In this document: in pieces, positions 16,170 through 25,275 of the stretch
How the letters are laid out: every line of letters begins with the position of its first letter
Position numbering within the stretch: the stretch's first letter is position 1
Assembly (NCBI RefSeq): GCF_028750675.1
Contig: NZ_JAQQPZ010000015.1
Location: forward strand, 286,358 to 350,357
Direction of reading: 5' to 3'
DNA length: 64,000 nucleotides
Source: Shewanella metallivivens
Lineage (GTDB): Bacteria > Pseudomonadota > Gammaproteobacteria > Enterobacterales > Shewanellaceae
Translations under genes and position numbers: made by a program
The notes under the pieces: model-generated
The model's input: the letters and a program-made list of their open reading frames with translations, nothing else
What the model was told of the DNA's origin: nothing
Database searches by the model: none

Positions 16170-17926
16170 TGAATCAGTCAACTGAACCAACATCACCTCA
16201 AACCGCAACATCACAAGGTGCATCATTAAGAGTGTTATTGCCATTTTTATCCCTGTTTCGCCGCCAGTGGCTAATGATGTTGGTCGGGTTAATTTTAACC
16301 TTTACCACCTTACTGACAGGCATTGGATTGCTGTCTTTATCGGGCTGGTTTTTGTCGGCTACGGCAGTGGCGGGCTTAACGGTTGCAACAGCACAAGTCT
16401 TTAATTTTTTTACTCCTGCAGGCGGAGTACGTTTTTTCTCTATAGCGCGAACAGCAAGTCGCTATGGGGAGCGTTTAGCCACCCACGAAGCCACATTTAA
16501 ATTGCTAACTCAGTTACGTATTTGGGCGTGGCAAAAGCTTTTACCGTTGAGCGCGGCCAACTTACAAGGACTGCGCCGAGGTGATTTGCTTAATCGTTTA
16601 GTCGCCGATATCGACACCTTAGATCATTTGTATTTACGCTTGCTGACACCTTTAGTGGCGTCATTATTGATGATTGCTGGCTTGTTTGTTTTTTTAGCTT
16701 GGTTTGACCTTAGCTTAGCCTTGAGTTTATGCAGTATTTTGTTGTTAGCTTGGTGTGTATTACCTGTAGTGTTTTATGTGTTAGGTAACACACCAGGTCG
16801 AACACTAATTGATGCGAAACAACAATATAGGGTAATGCTGCTTGATGTGATCCAAGGTCAAGCCGAGTTAAGTTTGTTTGCGGCAAACACGCGTTATTTG
16901 GCTAAGCTTGAACAAGCCCAAGCTAGGCTGTTTGATCAGCAAACGGCGATGGCCAATATCACAGGCTTAAGCCAAGCCATGTTGATTTTAGTCAATGGCA
17001 CAGCCGTGGTGGTGATGTTGTATTTAGCTAGCCAAGGTGTGGGTGATGCAACGCCACCTGGACCGTTAATGGCGTTAATGGTATTTGCAACGATGGCAAG
17101 CCTTGAAATGATGATGCCCATAGCAGGTGCGTTTCAGCATTTGTCTAGCACCTTGCTCGCCGCGCAGCGCGTTACAGATATCACCGAGCAAACACCAGCG
17201 GTAACTTTTAGCGAGCAAAGCACACTTAAAGCCAACTCTGGCGCGCTAACATTACACAATGTGCATTTTGCTTATCAACCGCATACTCCCATTTTACAAG
17301 GGGTGGATTTTACCCTGAATGCAGGCGGAAAAGTGGCAATATTAGGCCCAACCGGTTGTGGTAAGTCGAGTTTGTTGGGGCTGATTACGCGTGAGTGGTC
17401 AGCACAACAAGGTGATATTACCCTCGATGGTCATCTCCTTAGCGACTACAATGAGGCCGAGCTTAGAGCGTCGATGACCGTCGTCAGCCAGCGAATTTAT
17501 TTGTTTGCCGGCACCCTGCGGGAAAACTTAGCGCTGGCTTTACCTTACCAACAAGGTGAACCGAAAAAAACTCACGATGAGCGCTTTACCTCGGTATTAC
17601 AGCAAGTCGGATTACAGGCGTTGTTACAAGGCGATAAACCACTGGATATGTGGATTGGTGAGGGCGGTCGACAATTATCGGGTGGTGAGCAGCGCCGTAT
17701 TGGTGTGGCCAGAGCGTTACTGCGCGATGCGCCATTGTTATTGCTTGATGAACCGACTGAAGGGCTCGATAAGCGCACCGAACGCGAGATACTTTCATTG
17801 TTGTTGAGCTTTGCTGAAAATAAAACCTTATTGATGATTAGCCATCGTCGAACTGCCCTCGATAAGATGGATGCCGTCTATACATTTCAACAAGGCAACT
17901 TACAGCGCTCAAAAGCTGATTGTTGA
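16169..17926 (+). CDS. cydC: Thiol/haem ABC exporter subunit CydC
   Basis: Second subunit of CydDC, 585 residues. The N-terminal membrane domain has the CydC-type 'LLSLSGWFLSATAVAG' segment and 'GGVRFFSIARTASRYGERL'. The ATPase domain shows Walker A 'GPTGCGKSS', Q-loop 'VSQRIYLFAGTLRENLAL', a full signature 'RQLSGGEQRRIGVARAL', Walker B 'LLLLDEPTEGLD' and a switch His in 'ISHRR'. So the canonical signature is in CydC and the degenerate one in CydD, an asymmetry common in heterodimeric exporters. ATG 16169 was chosen with AGGAGG upstream. No convincing terminator was seen after it. Confidence 0.95.
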   Translation: MNQSTEPTSPQTATSQGASLRVLLPFLSLFRRQWLMMLVGLILTFTTLLTGIGLLSLSGWFLSATAVAGLTVATAQVFNFFTPAGGVRFFSIARTASRYGERLATHEATFKLLTQLRIWAWQKLLPLSAANLQGLRRGDLLNRLVADIDTLDHLYLRLLTPLVASLLMIAGLFVFLAWFDLSLALSLCSILLLAWCVLPVVFYVLGNTPGRTLIDAKQQYRVMLLDVIQGQAELSLFAANTRYLAKLEQAQARLFDQQTAMANITGLSQAMLILVNGTAVVVMLYLASQGVGDATPPGPLMALMVFATMASLEMMMPIAGAFQHLSSTLLAAQRVTDITEQTPAVTFSEQSTLKANSGALTLHNVHFAYQPHTPILQGVDFTLNAGGKVAILGPTGCGKSSLLGLITREWSAQQGDITLDGHLLSDYNEAELRASMTVVSQRIYLFAGTLRENLALALPYQQGEPKKTHDERFTSVLQQVGLQALLQGDKPLDMWIGEGGRQLSGGEQRRIGVARALLRDAPLLLLDEPTEGLDKRTEREILSLLLSFAENKTLLMISHRRTALDKMDAVYTFQQGNLQRSKADC

Positions 17927-18098
17927 AAATGAGCCGCGGTAAAAAAACGGTTTTCTGGTCATTTATTCCTGTCAAACCATGAGGTTTATGTTTGTTTGCT
18001 TTATTAGTGAGTAAGCATAAACACTCAGGAATGTAACAACCTTTCTGATACAAAAATTACATAAAGCGTTTTAGCTGCTTGAGATAAATTGATCTGCT

Positions 18099-18112
18099 TC
18101 ACAAATTTGTGA
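18099..18112. promoter_or_regulatory. Perfect 14-base palindrome upstream of nqrA
   Basis: TCACAAATTTGTGA lies about 115 bases before the nqrA start, in the 300-base gap after cydC. It is a good operator candidate for the nqr operon. The half-site order is opposite to that of a CRP site, so the regulator is not assigned. Confidence 0.4.
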
Positions 18113-18226
18113 TTAGGTTATGTTCCAAAATTACAGCCTGCGCTGGGAGTGTGATCTTTGTTCATATATTAGCAGTTGCAAACATATACCATAAGCTATC
18201 GAAATTTTTTTTAGATGGTGAATGAC

Positions 18227-19603
18227 ATGACTGGTGTGACAAATCCAGTGATAACCATTAAGCGGGGACTTGATATCCCGATTGCTGGTGAACCACTACA
18301 GCAAATAGACGGCGCGTCTAAAACCACCCAAGTGGCACTCATTGGCGAAGAGTACGTCGGCCTAAAACCAACCATGATGGTTGAAGTGGGCGACCGTGTG
18401 GCTAAAGGTCAAGTTTTATTTGAAGATAAGAAAACGCCAGGCGTGCTATTTACCGCACCTGCTAGCGGCGTAGTTTCTGCGATTAATCGTGGTGAACGCC
18501 GTGTATTACAGTCGGTTGTGATTGACTGTGATGCTGAGCAAGCGACTGTAAAGGTGTTCGCGCCAACTGAATTGACAAGCTTAAACCGTGAAACCGTTCA
18601 ACAAGGTCTAATCGACAGTGGCTTGTGGACTGCGTTTAGAACTCGTCCTTTTTCACGGGTACCACAACTTGATGCGACCCCTGCGGGTATATTTGTGACT
18701 GCCGTTGATACCAATCCATTAGCGGCAGACCCTCGGGTGGTGATTGCCACTCAGCCACAGGCTTTTGAGGCGGGTTTATATGTATTAAGCCTATTAACTT
18801 CTGGCAAAGTGTACTTGTGTCAGGATGACGGTGAATCGTTACTGTCTGCAACATCTGAATACGACTTATCTCGTGTAAGTGTTCAAGGTTTTAACGGTGT
18901 ACACCCCGCAGGCTTAGTCGGTACTCATATTCATTATGTATTGCCAGTCAGTGTTGAACGCCAAGTGTGGCACTTGGGTTATCAAGACGTGATAGCGTTT
19001 GGCAAATTGTTTTTAACCGGCGAATTATACACAGACCGTATCGTCGCGTTGGCAGGCCCTAATGTATTAAAACCACGTTTAGTGCGAACTCAATTGGGCG
19101 CTAAGTTAAGCGAATGGGTCAAGTCTGAAATTGATCAACGTCAGTCGCGCATTGTGTCTGGGTCGTTATTGTCAGGCCATACAGCTGCAGGCGTTTATGA
19201 TTATCTTGGTCGATTCCATAACCAGGTGAGTGTATTAACTGAAAATGATCGCCAGGAAGTATTACCTTGGGTACGTCATGACAGCAATAAGTTTTCGCTC
19301 ACCGGCCTCATGATGTCTGGCTTTAGCCGCACCAAAAAATTATTTGATTTTACCACTCATGCTGGTGGCTCACCCCGCGCCATGATGGCGTTTGGTCGAC
19401 TAGACCATGTGATGCCTCTGGATATTTTACCCATCTTACTTGTGCGTGATTTAGTGGTACGCGATACCGACGAAGCACAGCTGCTTGGCGCATTAGAGCT
19501 AGATGAAGAAGATTTAGCTCTATGTACCTTTGTGTGCCCAGGAAAATATGATTTTGGTAAAGAACTTCGTGCTTGCCTAGATATTATCGAGAGGGAAGGT
19601 TAA
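18227..19603 (+). CDS. nqrA: Na+-translocating NADH:quinone reductase subunit A
   Basis: NqrA is the peripheral, cytoplasmic subunit of Na+-NQR, implicated in ubiquinone binding. The sequence starts with the typical 'ITIKRGLDIPIAGEP' and continues with 'VALIGEEYVGLKPTMMVEVGDRVAKGQVLFEDKK' (split), as in the family, and has the usual length (458 residues). ATG 18227 has TGGTGA upstream; ATG 18215 is four codons earlier and cannot be excluded. Its TAA overlaps the nqrB ATG by one base. First gene of nqrABCDEF. Confidence 0.95.
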   Translation: MTGVTNPVITIKRGLDIPIAGEPLQQIDGASKTTQVALIGEEYVGLKPTMMVEVGDRVAKGQVLFEDKKTPGVLFTAPASGVVSAINRGERRVLQSVVIDCDAEQATVKVFAPTELTSLNRETVQQGLIDSGLWTAFRTRPFSRVPQLDATPAGIFVTAVDTNPLAADPRVVIATQPQAFEAGLYVLSLLTSGKVYLCQDDGESLLSATSEYDLSRVSVQGFNGVHPAGLVGTHIHYVLPVSVERQVWHLGYQDVIAFGKLFLTGELYTDRIVALAGPNVLKPRLVRTQLGAKLSEWVKSEIDQRQSRIVSGSLLSGHTAAGVYDYLGRFHNQVSVLTENDRQEVLPWVRHDSNKFSLTGLMMSGFSRTKKLFDFTTHAGGSPRAMMAFGRLDHVMPLDILPILLVRDLVVRDTDEAQLLGALELDEEDLALCTFVCPGKYDFGKELRACLDIIEREG

Positions 19604-20814
19604 TGAGTCAGCAACAGAAAAAGCCCAGCCAAGATAGCTATTACGCTCATGGCGACTCGATGCGTAGCTTCTTACGTTCATTATGGATTGCCAATGGCCG
19701 TAGCACTAAAGGCCATGTGCATATTCGTGATGCCATTGATGTTAAACGCACTATGCACATTGTGGGTATGTGTTTATTTCCTGCCATGTTATTTGGTATG
19801 TACAACTTGGGACTGCAAGCCCAGGTGGCCATTATGGCCGGTGCTACGCAACCTGAAGCATGGCAACTGGCTATTTATCACTTACTGTTTGGCCCGTTAA
19901 CGGAAAGCTCAGGTTTAATCAGTTTATTTGCCTACGGTGCCAGTTTTTATGTGCCATTTTACCTCACCGCATTGGTGGTGAGCCTAGTGTGGGAGGTGGT
20001 ATTTGCCAAAGTACGCCGCCAAGAGTTACATGAAGGCTTCTTTGTTACTGCGCTATTGTTCTCGTTGATTTTACCGATTTCAACACCGTTATGGATTGTG
20101 GCGCTAGGCCTCAGTTTTGGTGTGATTGTGGCAAAAGAGATGTTTGGTGGCATGGGGTATAACTTTTTAAACCCTGCGTTGGCGGGTTATGCATTTATCT
20201 ATTTCGCTTACCCAACTGAAGTGGCAGCGTTAAGTCAATTTGTGGCGGTAGATGGCTATTCTGGTGCAACCACCTTAACCCTAACAGTGGCTAAAAAGCT
20301 CAGTTTTGTCGATGCAAGCTGGTTTAGTGTGTTTAGCGACAGCACTTGGTGGGATGCGTTTTTAGGTTTTACGCCAGGTTCTGTTGGCGAAACTAGCACC
20401 TTAGCGATTTTAATCGGTGGCGGTATTTTACTGCTGACGCGTGTCGCTGATTGGCGTGTTGTGGCTGGCGTGATGGTTGGGATGATCTTAACCGTAGTGT
20501 TGTTTAACTACTTTGGCTCAAGCAGAAACCCAATGTCAGCCATGCCGTGGACGTGGCACCTAGTGACAGGTGGTTTTGCCTTAGGGATGATGTTTATGGC
20601 GACCGATCCGGTTACCGCCTCATACACCCGCAAAGCTAAGTTTGCTTATGGTTTTATGATTGGTTTGATGACCATTATTATCCGTTTACTCAATGCCAAA
20701 ATGCCTGAAGGCATTATGTTAGCGATTTTGTTTACCAATTTATGGGCACCGTTATTCGACTACCTAGTCGCTCAAGCCAATATCAAACGGAGACTAAAAC
20801 GTCATGGCCTTTAA
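19603..20814 (+). CDS. nqrB: Na+-NQR subunit B
   Basis: Integral membrane subunit (403 residues, about ten helices) that carries riboflavin and a covalent FMN and takes part in Na+ transport. The flavinylation motif SGAT is at residues 220-223, with Thr223 as the attachment residue, matching the Thr near 236 of the Vibrio enzyme. 'EMFGGMGYNFLNPALAGYAF' is the conserved stretch before it. The start codon overlaps the nqrA stop, with GAGGGAAGGT upstream. It overlaps nqrC by 11 bases. Confidence 0.96.
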   Translation: MSQQQKKPSQDSYYAHGDSMRSFLRSLWIANGRSTKGHVHIRDAIDVKRTMHIVGMCLFPAMLFGMYNLGLQAQVAIMAGATQPEAWQLAIYHLLFGPLTESSGLISLFAYGASFYVPFYLTALVVSLVWEVVFAKVRRQELHEGFFVTALLFSLILPISTPLWIVALGLSFGVIVAKEMFGGMGYNFLNPALAGYAFIYFAYPTEVAALSQFVAVDGYSGATTLTLTVAKKLSFVDASWFSVFSDSTWWDAFLGFTPGSVGETSTLAILIGGGILLLTRVADWRVVAGVMVGMILTVVLFNYFGSSRNPMSAMPWTWHLVTGGFALGMMFMATDPVTASYTRKAKFAYGFMIGLMTIIIRLLNAKMPEGIMLAILFTNLWAPLFDYLVAQANIKRRLKRHGL

Positions 20815-21571
20815 AAAAGATACCGTTACTGGAACTATGATTTTTATTATCGTTTTAAGTTTGGTTTGCTCGTTTATGATCACAGGTACCGCTGAGATTT
20901 TAAAAGAGCGTAAGCTGGCTAAAAAACGTGATGAAGTACAGCAGTTTGTACTAAAAGCGGCTGGCATTGATATTAGCCAAGGTGACTTTAACGCACTGTT
21001 TGAACAGCGAGTTAAGCCTAAAATGGTGAACCTAGCCAGTGGTCAAGTCTCCGAAAAGGACAACTTACTCGACTTCGACGAGCGTATGGCGGCCATTAAT
21101 CCTGAGACGTCAACTAAACCTAAAAAAGACATCGCCAAAATTAAAACCATGGCGACAGATATCCGTATTTTTGAGGTTTACGATACTGATGGGCAGTTAT
21201 CAAGCATCGTGATGCCGATTTATGGAAAAGGTTTATGGTCGATTATTTATGGTTATATGGCGATTAAACCTGACCTTAACACCATAGAAAATATCGTGTT
21301 TTATGAGCACGGTGAAACCCCTGGTATTGCCGATTTTGTTACCGACCCACAATGGTTGGCGTTATGGCAGGGGAAAAAGCTGTTTGATACAAAAGGCAAA
21401 ATGGCCATTAAAGTCATCAAGGGCGGCGCTAAAGAGGGTGATATTCACGGTATTGATGGTGTCAGTGGTGCAACACGTACCGGGGTAGGGATTCAACGTT
21501 TAGTTGAGTTTTGGTTTGGCGTTGAAGGGTATCAAACCTATCTACACGCTATTGCTGCGGAGGGTAAATAA
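20804..21571 (+). CDS. nqrC: Na+-NQR subunit C
   Basis: A 255-residue subunit with one N-terminal membrane helix (about residues 10-30) and a periplasmic FMN-binding domain. The motif 'GVSGATRTG' places the FMN-bearing Thr at residue 224. The FMN must be attached by ApbE, whose gene is not in this operon or window. The start lies inside the end of nqrB and the stop is directly followed by the nqrD ATG. Confidence 0.95.
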   Translation: MAFKKDTVTGTMIFIIVLSLVCSFMITGTAEILKERKLAKKRDEVQQFVLKAAGIDISQGDFNALFEQRVKPKMVNLASGQVSEKDNLLDFDERMAAINPETSTKPKKDIAKIKTMATDIRIFEVYDTDGQLSSIVMPIYGKGLWSIIYGYMAIKPDLNTIENIVFYEHGETPGIADFVTDPQWLALWQGKKLFDTKGKMAIKVIKGGAKEGDIHGIDGVSGATRTGVGIQRLVEFWFGVEGYQTYLHAIAAEGK

Positions 21572-22192
21572 ATGAGCCAAGTCAGTTCGACTCGCGAGAT
21601 TTTAACATCGCCAATTTTTACCAATAACCCTGTTGCTATGCAGGTACTGGGTGTGTGTTCAGCATTGGCGGTAAGTAACTCAATGCAAACGGCATTAGTG
21701 ATGACCTTAGCCGTGACCTTTGTATTGGTGTTTTCAAACTTAATTATCTCCAGTATCCGCCACTTTATTCCTAACAGTGTGCGTATTATTGCGCAAATGA
21801 CCGTGATTGCTTCATTGGTGATTATCGTTGATATGGTGTTGCAAGACGTAGCGTATGAACTATCAAAACAGTTATCTGTGTTTGTGAGTTTAATCATTAC
21901 TAACTGCATCATTATGGGCCGTGCAGAAGCCTTTGCCATGAAACATCCACCGCATTTAGCGTTGGTTGATGCATTAGGTAACGCCATGGGGTATGGCTTA
22001 ATTTTGTTAGGTGTCGCATTTGTACGTGAACTATTAGGCCGTGGCAGTTTGTTTGGTCATGAGATATTAACCACCATCGGAAACGGTGGTTGGTACCTTG
22101 CCAATGAAATGTTCACGTTACCGCCTAGTGCATTCTTTTTAATTGGCGTGATGATTTGGGCCATTAAAGTCGTTCAGCGTAAGCGCAGTTAA
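21572..22192 (+). CDS. nqrD: Na+-NQR subunit D
   Basis: Membrane subunit of six helices (206 residues), paired with NqrE; both contain Cys residues that hold an intramembrane iron centre. Family features seen are 'NPVAMQVLGVCSALAVS' near the start and 'ITNCIIMGRAEAFAM' with its Cys in mid-protein. There is no gap after nqrC (TAA ATG), which indicates coupled translation. Confidence 0.95.
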   Translation: MSQVSSTREILTSPIFTNNPVAMQVLGVCSALAVSNSMQTALVMTLAVTFVLVFSNLIISSIRHFIPNSVRIIAQMTVIASLVIIVDMVLQDVAYELSKQLSVFVSLIITNCIIMGRAEAFAMKHPPHLALVDALGNAMGYGLILLGVAFVRELLGRGSLFGHEILTTIGNGGWYLANEMFTLPPSAFFLIGVMIWAIKVVQRKRS

Positions 22193-22201
22193 GGAGGCAT
22201 C

Positions 22202-22810
22202 ATGGAACACTATATTAATTTATTTATCCAAGCTGCATTTATCGACAACATGGCCCTGTCATTTTTCTTGGGCATGTGTACGTTTCTTGCGGTATCTAAA
22301 AAGGTGTCTACCGCCTTTGGTTTAGGGATTGCCGTTATTGTGGTGATGATGTTGGCCGTGCCATTAAATCAAATCATTTACGTCAATATTCTTGCGCCTG
22401 GTGCATTAGCCTGGGCAGGCTTTGCTGAACTGAATTTAAGCTACTTGCAACTGATTACCTTTATTGGGGTGATAGCCGCATTAGTGCAAATTTTAGAAAT
22501 GTTTTTAGACCGTTACATTCCAACTTTGTACCAGTCGTTGGGGATCTTTTTACCGCTATTAACCGTAAACTGCGCCATTTTTGCAGGGGTCATTTTTATG
22601 GCTAACCGCGATTATGACTTAACGGAATCGGTGGTATTTGCTTCAGGTTCGGCTGTGGGTTGGGCGATGGCGATTGTATTACTTGCAGGCTTACGTGAGC
22701 GGATGAAGTTTCATGCTATACCCGATGGTTTACAAGGTATTGGTATTACCTTTATTACCACTGGATTGATGGCACTTGGGTTTATGTCTTTTGCTGGCAT
22801 CACGTTATAA
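22202..22810 (+). CDS. nqrE: Na+-NQR subunit E
   Basis: Membrane subunit of six helices (202 residues), homologous to NqrD but inserted with opposite topology. It has 'DNMALSFFLGMCTFLAVS' and 'LLTVNCAIFAG', which contain the Cys residues of the shared iron site. AAGGAGG precedes its ATG. Confidence 0.95.
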   Translation: MEHYINLFIQAAFIDNMALSFFLGMCTFLAVSKKVSTAFGLGIAVIVVMMLAVPLNQIIYVNILAPGALAWAGFAELNLSYLQLITFIGVIAALVQILEMFLDRYIPTLYQSLGIFLPLLTVNCAIFAGVIFMANRDYDLTESVVFASGSAVGWAMAIVLLAGLRERMKFHAIPDGLQGIGITFITTGLMALGFMSFAGITL

Positions 22811-22834
22811 CGCATTGATAAGAAGGGCTATGTA

Positions 22835-24052
22835 ATGGAAATGGCAATAGGTATAGGCATGTTTACCATTGTGGTATGCATCCTAGTAATGGTGATTTTA
22901 CTTGCCAAGCGTAAGTTAGTCAGCACTGAAGATGTCACTATTAGTATTAACGGTGATGCCGAAAAAACGGTAAGAACGCCAGCGGGCGACAAGTTGCTGG
23001 GCGCATTAGCAGGGCAACAAATCTTTATTCCTTCGGCGTGTGGCGGCGGCGGCACGTGTGGCCAATGTCGCGTTAAAGTTAAATCGGGCGGTGGTGATAT
23101 TTTGGCTACTGAGCTTGACCATATCACTAAAAAAGAAGCCAAAGAAGGTTGTCGTTTAGCGTGTCAGGTCGCTGTGCGTACCGACATGGAACTGGAAGTT
23201 GACGAAGAAATCTTTGGGGTTAAAAAATGGCAATGTGAGGTTATTTCAAATGATAACCAAGCGACATTCATTAAAGAATTGCTGTTAAAAATCCCAGATG
23301 GCGAAGAAGTGCTATTTAAAGCTGGTGGTTATATTCAAATTGAAGCGCCAGCTCATGAAGTGCGTTATGCCGATTTTGATATTCCTGAAGAGTATCGTGG
23401 TGACTGGGTTAAATACGGGTTGTTTGACTTGGTGTCTAAGGTGGATGAAGACGTTTTACGTGCTTACTCAATGGCAAACTACCCAGATGAAAAGGGCCGC
23501 ATTATGCTTAACGTGCGTATTGCAACCCCGCCAAAAGAAGGCGTACCACCAGGTAAAATGTCGTCGTACATCTTTAATTTAAAAGCGGGCGACAAGGTCA
23601 CCATTTCAGGACCCTTTGGTGAGTTCTTTGTTAAAGAGACCGACGCAGAAATGGTGTTTGTTGGCGGTGGTGCAGGTATGGCGCCAATGCGTTCGCACAT
23701 TTTTAACCAATTAAAAAGTGTTAAAACCAAGCGTAAAATGAGCTTTTGGTATGGCGCGCGCTCAACTCGTGAAGTGTTTTATCAGCAAGATTTTGATCAG
23801 CTGGCCGCCGAAAACGATAACTTTGTGTGGCATGTCGCGCTGTCGGATCCACTGCCAGAAGATAACTGGACGGGTTATACCGGCTTTATTCATAATGTGT
23901 TGTATGAGAACTACTTAAAACAGCATAAAGCGCCAGAGGATTGCGAGTTTTATATGTGTGGTCCTCCCATCATGAACGCCTCTGTTATCGCGATGCTAGA
24001 GAGTCTGGGTGTTGAGTCTGAAAACATCTTACTCGATGACTTTGGTGATTAA
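22835..24052 (+). CDS. nqrF: Na+-NQR subunit F, NADH-oxidising flavoprotein
   Basis: Entry point for electrons: oxidises NADH through FAD and a [2Fe-2S] cluster. One N-terminal membrane helix is followed by a ferredoxin domain whose ligands are Cys69, Cys75, Cys78 and Cys110 ('SACGGGGTCGQC', 'RLACQ'). The ferredoxin-reductase part has the FAD motif 'RAYSMANYP', 'GGGAGMAPMRSH' and a terminal 'YMCGPPIMNASV' for NADH. Length (405 residues) is normal. Last gene of the operon, followed at once by a terminator. Confidence 0.96.
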   Translation: MEMAIGIGMFTIVVCILVMVILLAKRKLVSTEDVTISINGDAEKTVRTPAGDKLLGALAGQQIFIPSACGGGGTCGQCRVKVKSGGGDILATELDHITKKEAKEGCRLACQVAVRTDMELEVDEEIFGVKKWQCEVISNDNQATFIKELLLKIPDGEEVLFKAGGYIQIEAPAHEVRYADFDIPEEYRGDWVKYGLFDLVSKVDEDVLRAYSMANYPDEKGRIMLNVRIATPPKEGVPPGKMSSYIFNLKAGDKVTISGPFGEFFVKETDAEMVFVGGGAGMAPMRSHIFNQLKSVKTKRKMSFWYGARSTREVFYQQDFDQLAAENDNFVWHVALSDPLPEDNWTGYTGFIHNVLYENYLKQHKAPEDCEFYMCGPPIMNASVIAMLESLGVESENILLDDFGD

Positions 24053-24072
24053 TCTACGCCACAAATAACAAT

Positions 24073-24102
24073 CCCCAACGTGATAAGCGTTGGGGGTTTT
24101 TT
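24073..24102 (+). terminator. Terminator of the nqr operon
   Basis: CCCCAACG and CGTTGGGG form an 8-bp stem with a seven-base loop, followed by GTTTTTT, 20 bases after the nqrF stop. Confidence 0.92.
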
Positions 24103-24127
24103 ATGCAGCAGACTTTAAGCAATAGGA

Positions 24128-24307
24128 TTAACTTAAGCGCTCAGAAAACCTCAAACAGCGCATAACTTCATCTTTATTAAAACTGAGCTCTTCTCCATTT
24201 TGCTCGCTTGTTAATAAGCTTTCACGAGCGTAACGCCTTATTGTTGTCGGCGTTTTGTCCAGTATCTTGCAGACTTCATCTAAAGTTAAATAATCATTGT
24301 CAGTCAT
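24128..24307 (-). CDS. Small excisionase/MerR-type HTH protein
   Basis: A 59-residue protein made almost only of a helix-turn-helix of the HTH_17/excisionase type: 'YLTLDEVCKILDKTPTTIRR' followed by a wing-like 'LSFNKDEVMRCL'. ATG 24307 is preceded by GGAGGTGA, a very strong ribosome site that excludes the upstream in-frame ATG at 24319. There is no integrase or phage gene nearby, so it is probably a stand-alone regulator rather than a true excisionase. It converges with the nqr operon. Confidence 0.75.
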   Translation of the reverse strand: MTDNDYLTLDEVCKILDKTPTTIRRYARESLLTSEQNGEELSFNKDEVMRCLRFSERLS

Positions 24308-24440
24308 ATTCACCTCCATTTTACGGTTTGCTAGTTAACCTGAGCTCAGGTTAGTTAACTTTTATCAAATAATACGGTGTCGCCTTTGTGTTTTATCAGT
24401 CCAGAATATTGTTAAGAGCGGTGAGGCGTGGTTAGGTTCT

Positions 24441-25124
24441 TTATTCATGATTCCGGTCGTGCATCATTACATTACTGATCATTCTGGTTGCAGGGGCTGC
24501 TTGTGGCGCTAAAGCGACTTGATACATAGCCTCTGCTACTGTTTCAGCGTTGATTGGTTGATATTGTCGTAAAGGACCCATAAATAACCACGAAAAGCCC
24601 CCTAAAAGCACCTGACCAATATCTTCTAAAAAGCGGCTCTCTTCACGTTTGCCAAGTAATAAACTGGGTTGAAAAATATTTAAGACAGGGAGGGCGAGGG
24701 TCATCAGCGACTGCTCTAATTCACCTTTAACTCGGTTATAAAAGACAGACGACTTAGCGTTTGCCCCGTGGGCGGTAACCACTAAAAATTTTAACGAAGG
24801 GTTGCCCTGGGCTTGACATAATTTTGCAAAGGCCAGCACTGACAGTTTGTCGACTTGAATAAAGGCCTCTTCGCTGCCAGCTTGTTTAATTGTTGTCCCT
24901 AAACAACAAAATGCATGATCAATTTTGTCGGTCAATGTGATCTCGTGTAACTCATCGAGTTGGCAGGCAATAAATTGGACTTTTTCTGCGCCAAACTGAT
25001 GCTCAACTAAAGCCGGTGTTGAGCGACCGATAACGATAACTTTACTGTAGTGTTCACTTTCTATTAATTGGCTGAGTAACGCCTTCCCCACTAAGCCAGT
25101 CGCACCCATTATCGCTGCAATCAT
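24441..25124 (-). CDS. NAD(P)-binding Rossmann protein (atypical SDR, HTATIP2-like)
   Basis: The 227 residues begin with a nucleotide-binding motif 'MGATGLVGKALL' and carry 'YNRVKGELE', which fits a YxxxK pair of the extended or atypical SDR type. The mid segment 'DHAFCCLGTTIKQAGSEEAF' is characteristic of the HTATIP2/TIP30-like group of oxidoreductases. Substrate unknown. ATG 25124 with AAGGA upstream was preferred over the frame start at 25193, which lacks a ribosome site and would put 23 unrelated residues before the Rossmann fold. It is divergent from the deiodinase-like gene. Confidence 0.8.
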   Translation of the reverse strand: MIAAIMGATGLVGKALLSQLIESEHYSKVIVIGRSTPALVEHQFGAEKVQFIACQLDELHEITLTDKIDHAFCCLGTTIKQAGSEEAFIQVDKLSVLAFAKLCQAQGNPSLKFLVVTAHGANAKSSVFYNRVKGELEQSLMTLALPVLNIFQPSLLLGKREESRFLEDIGQVLLGGFSWLFMGPLRQYQPINAETVAEAMYQVALAPQAAPATRMISNVMMHDRNHE

Positions 25125-25275
25125 ATAATCCTTTATTAAGCTAAATATTGAATTGATGTTGTTGAATGTAATCTGTCGTTGTTTAGGTTTCAATAAGAAT
25201 ATTTGTATAGCATTTTTTGTTATGTTTGTTAGCTTAGGGCAATGTTTTCAATCGGCTCATTTTTAAGGACTTGTT

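Noticed and set aside
14391..17926. Multidrug ABC exporter
   Set aside because: Length, gene pair, order and the CydC-specific N-terminal segments fit CydDC better.
18099..18112. CRP site before nqrA
   Set aside because: CRP needs TGTGA-N6-TCACA; here the half-sites are in the opposite order with a four-base spacer.
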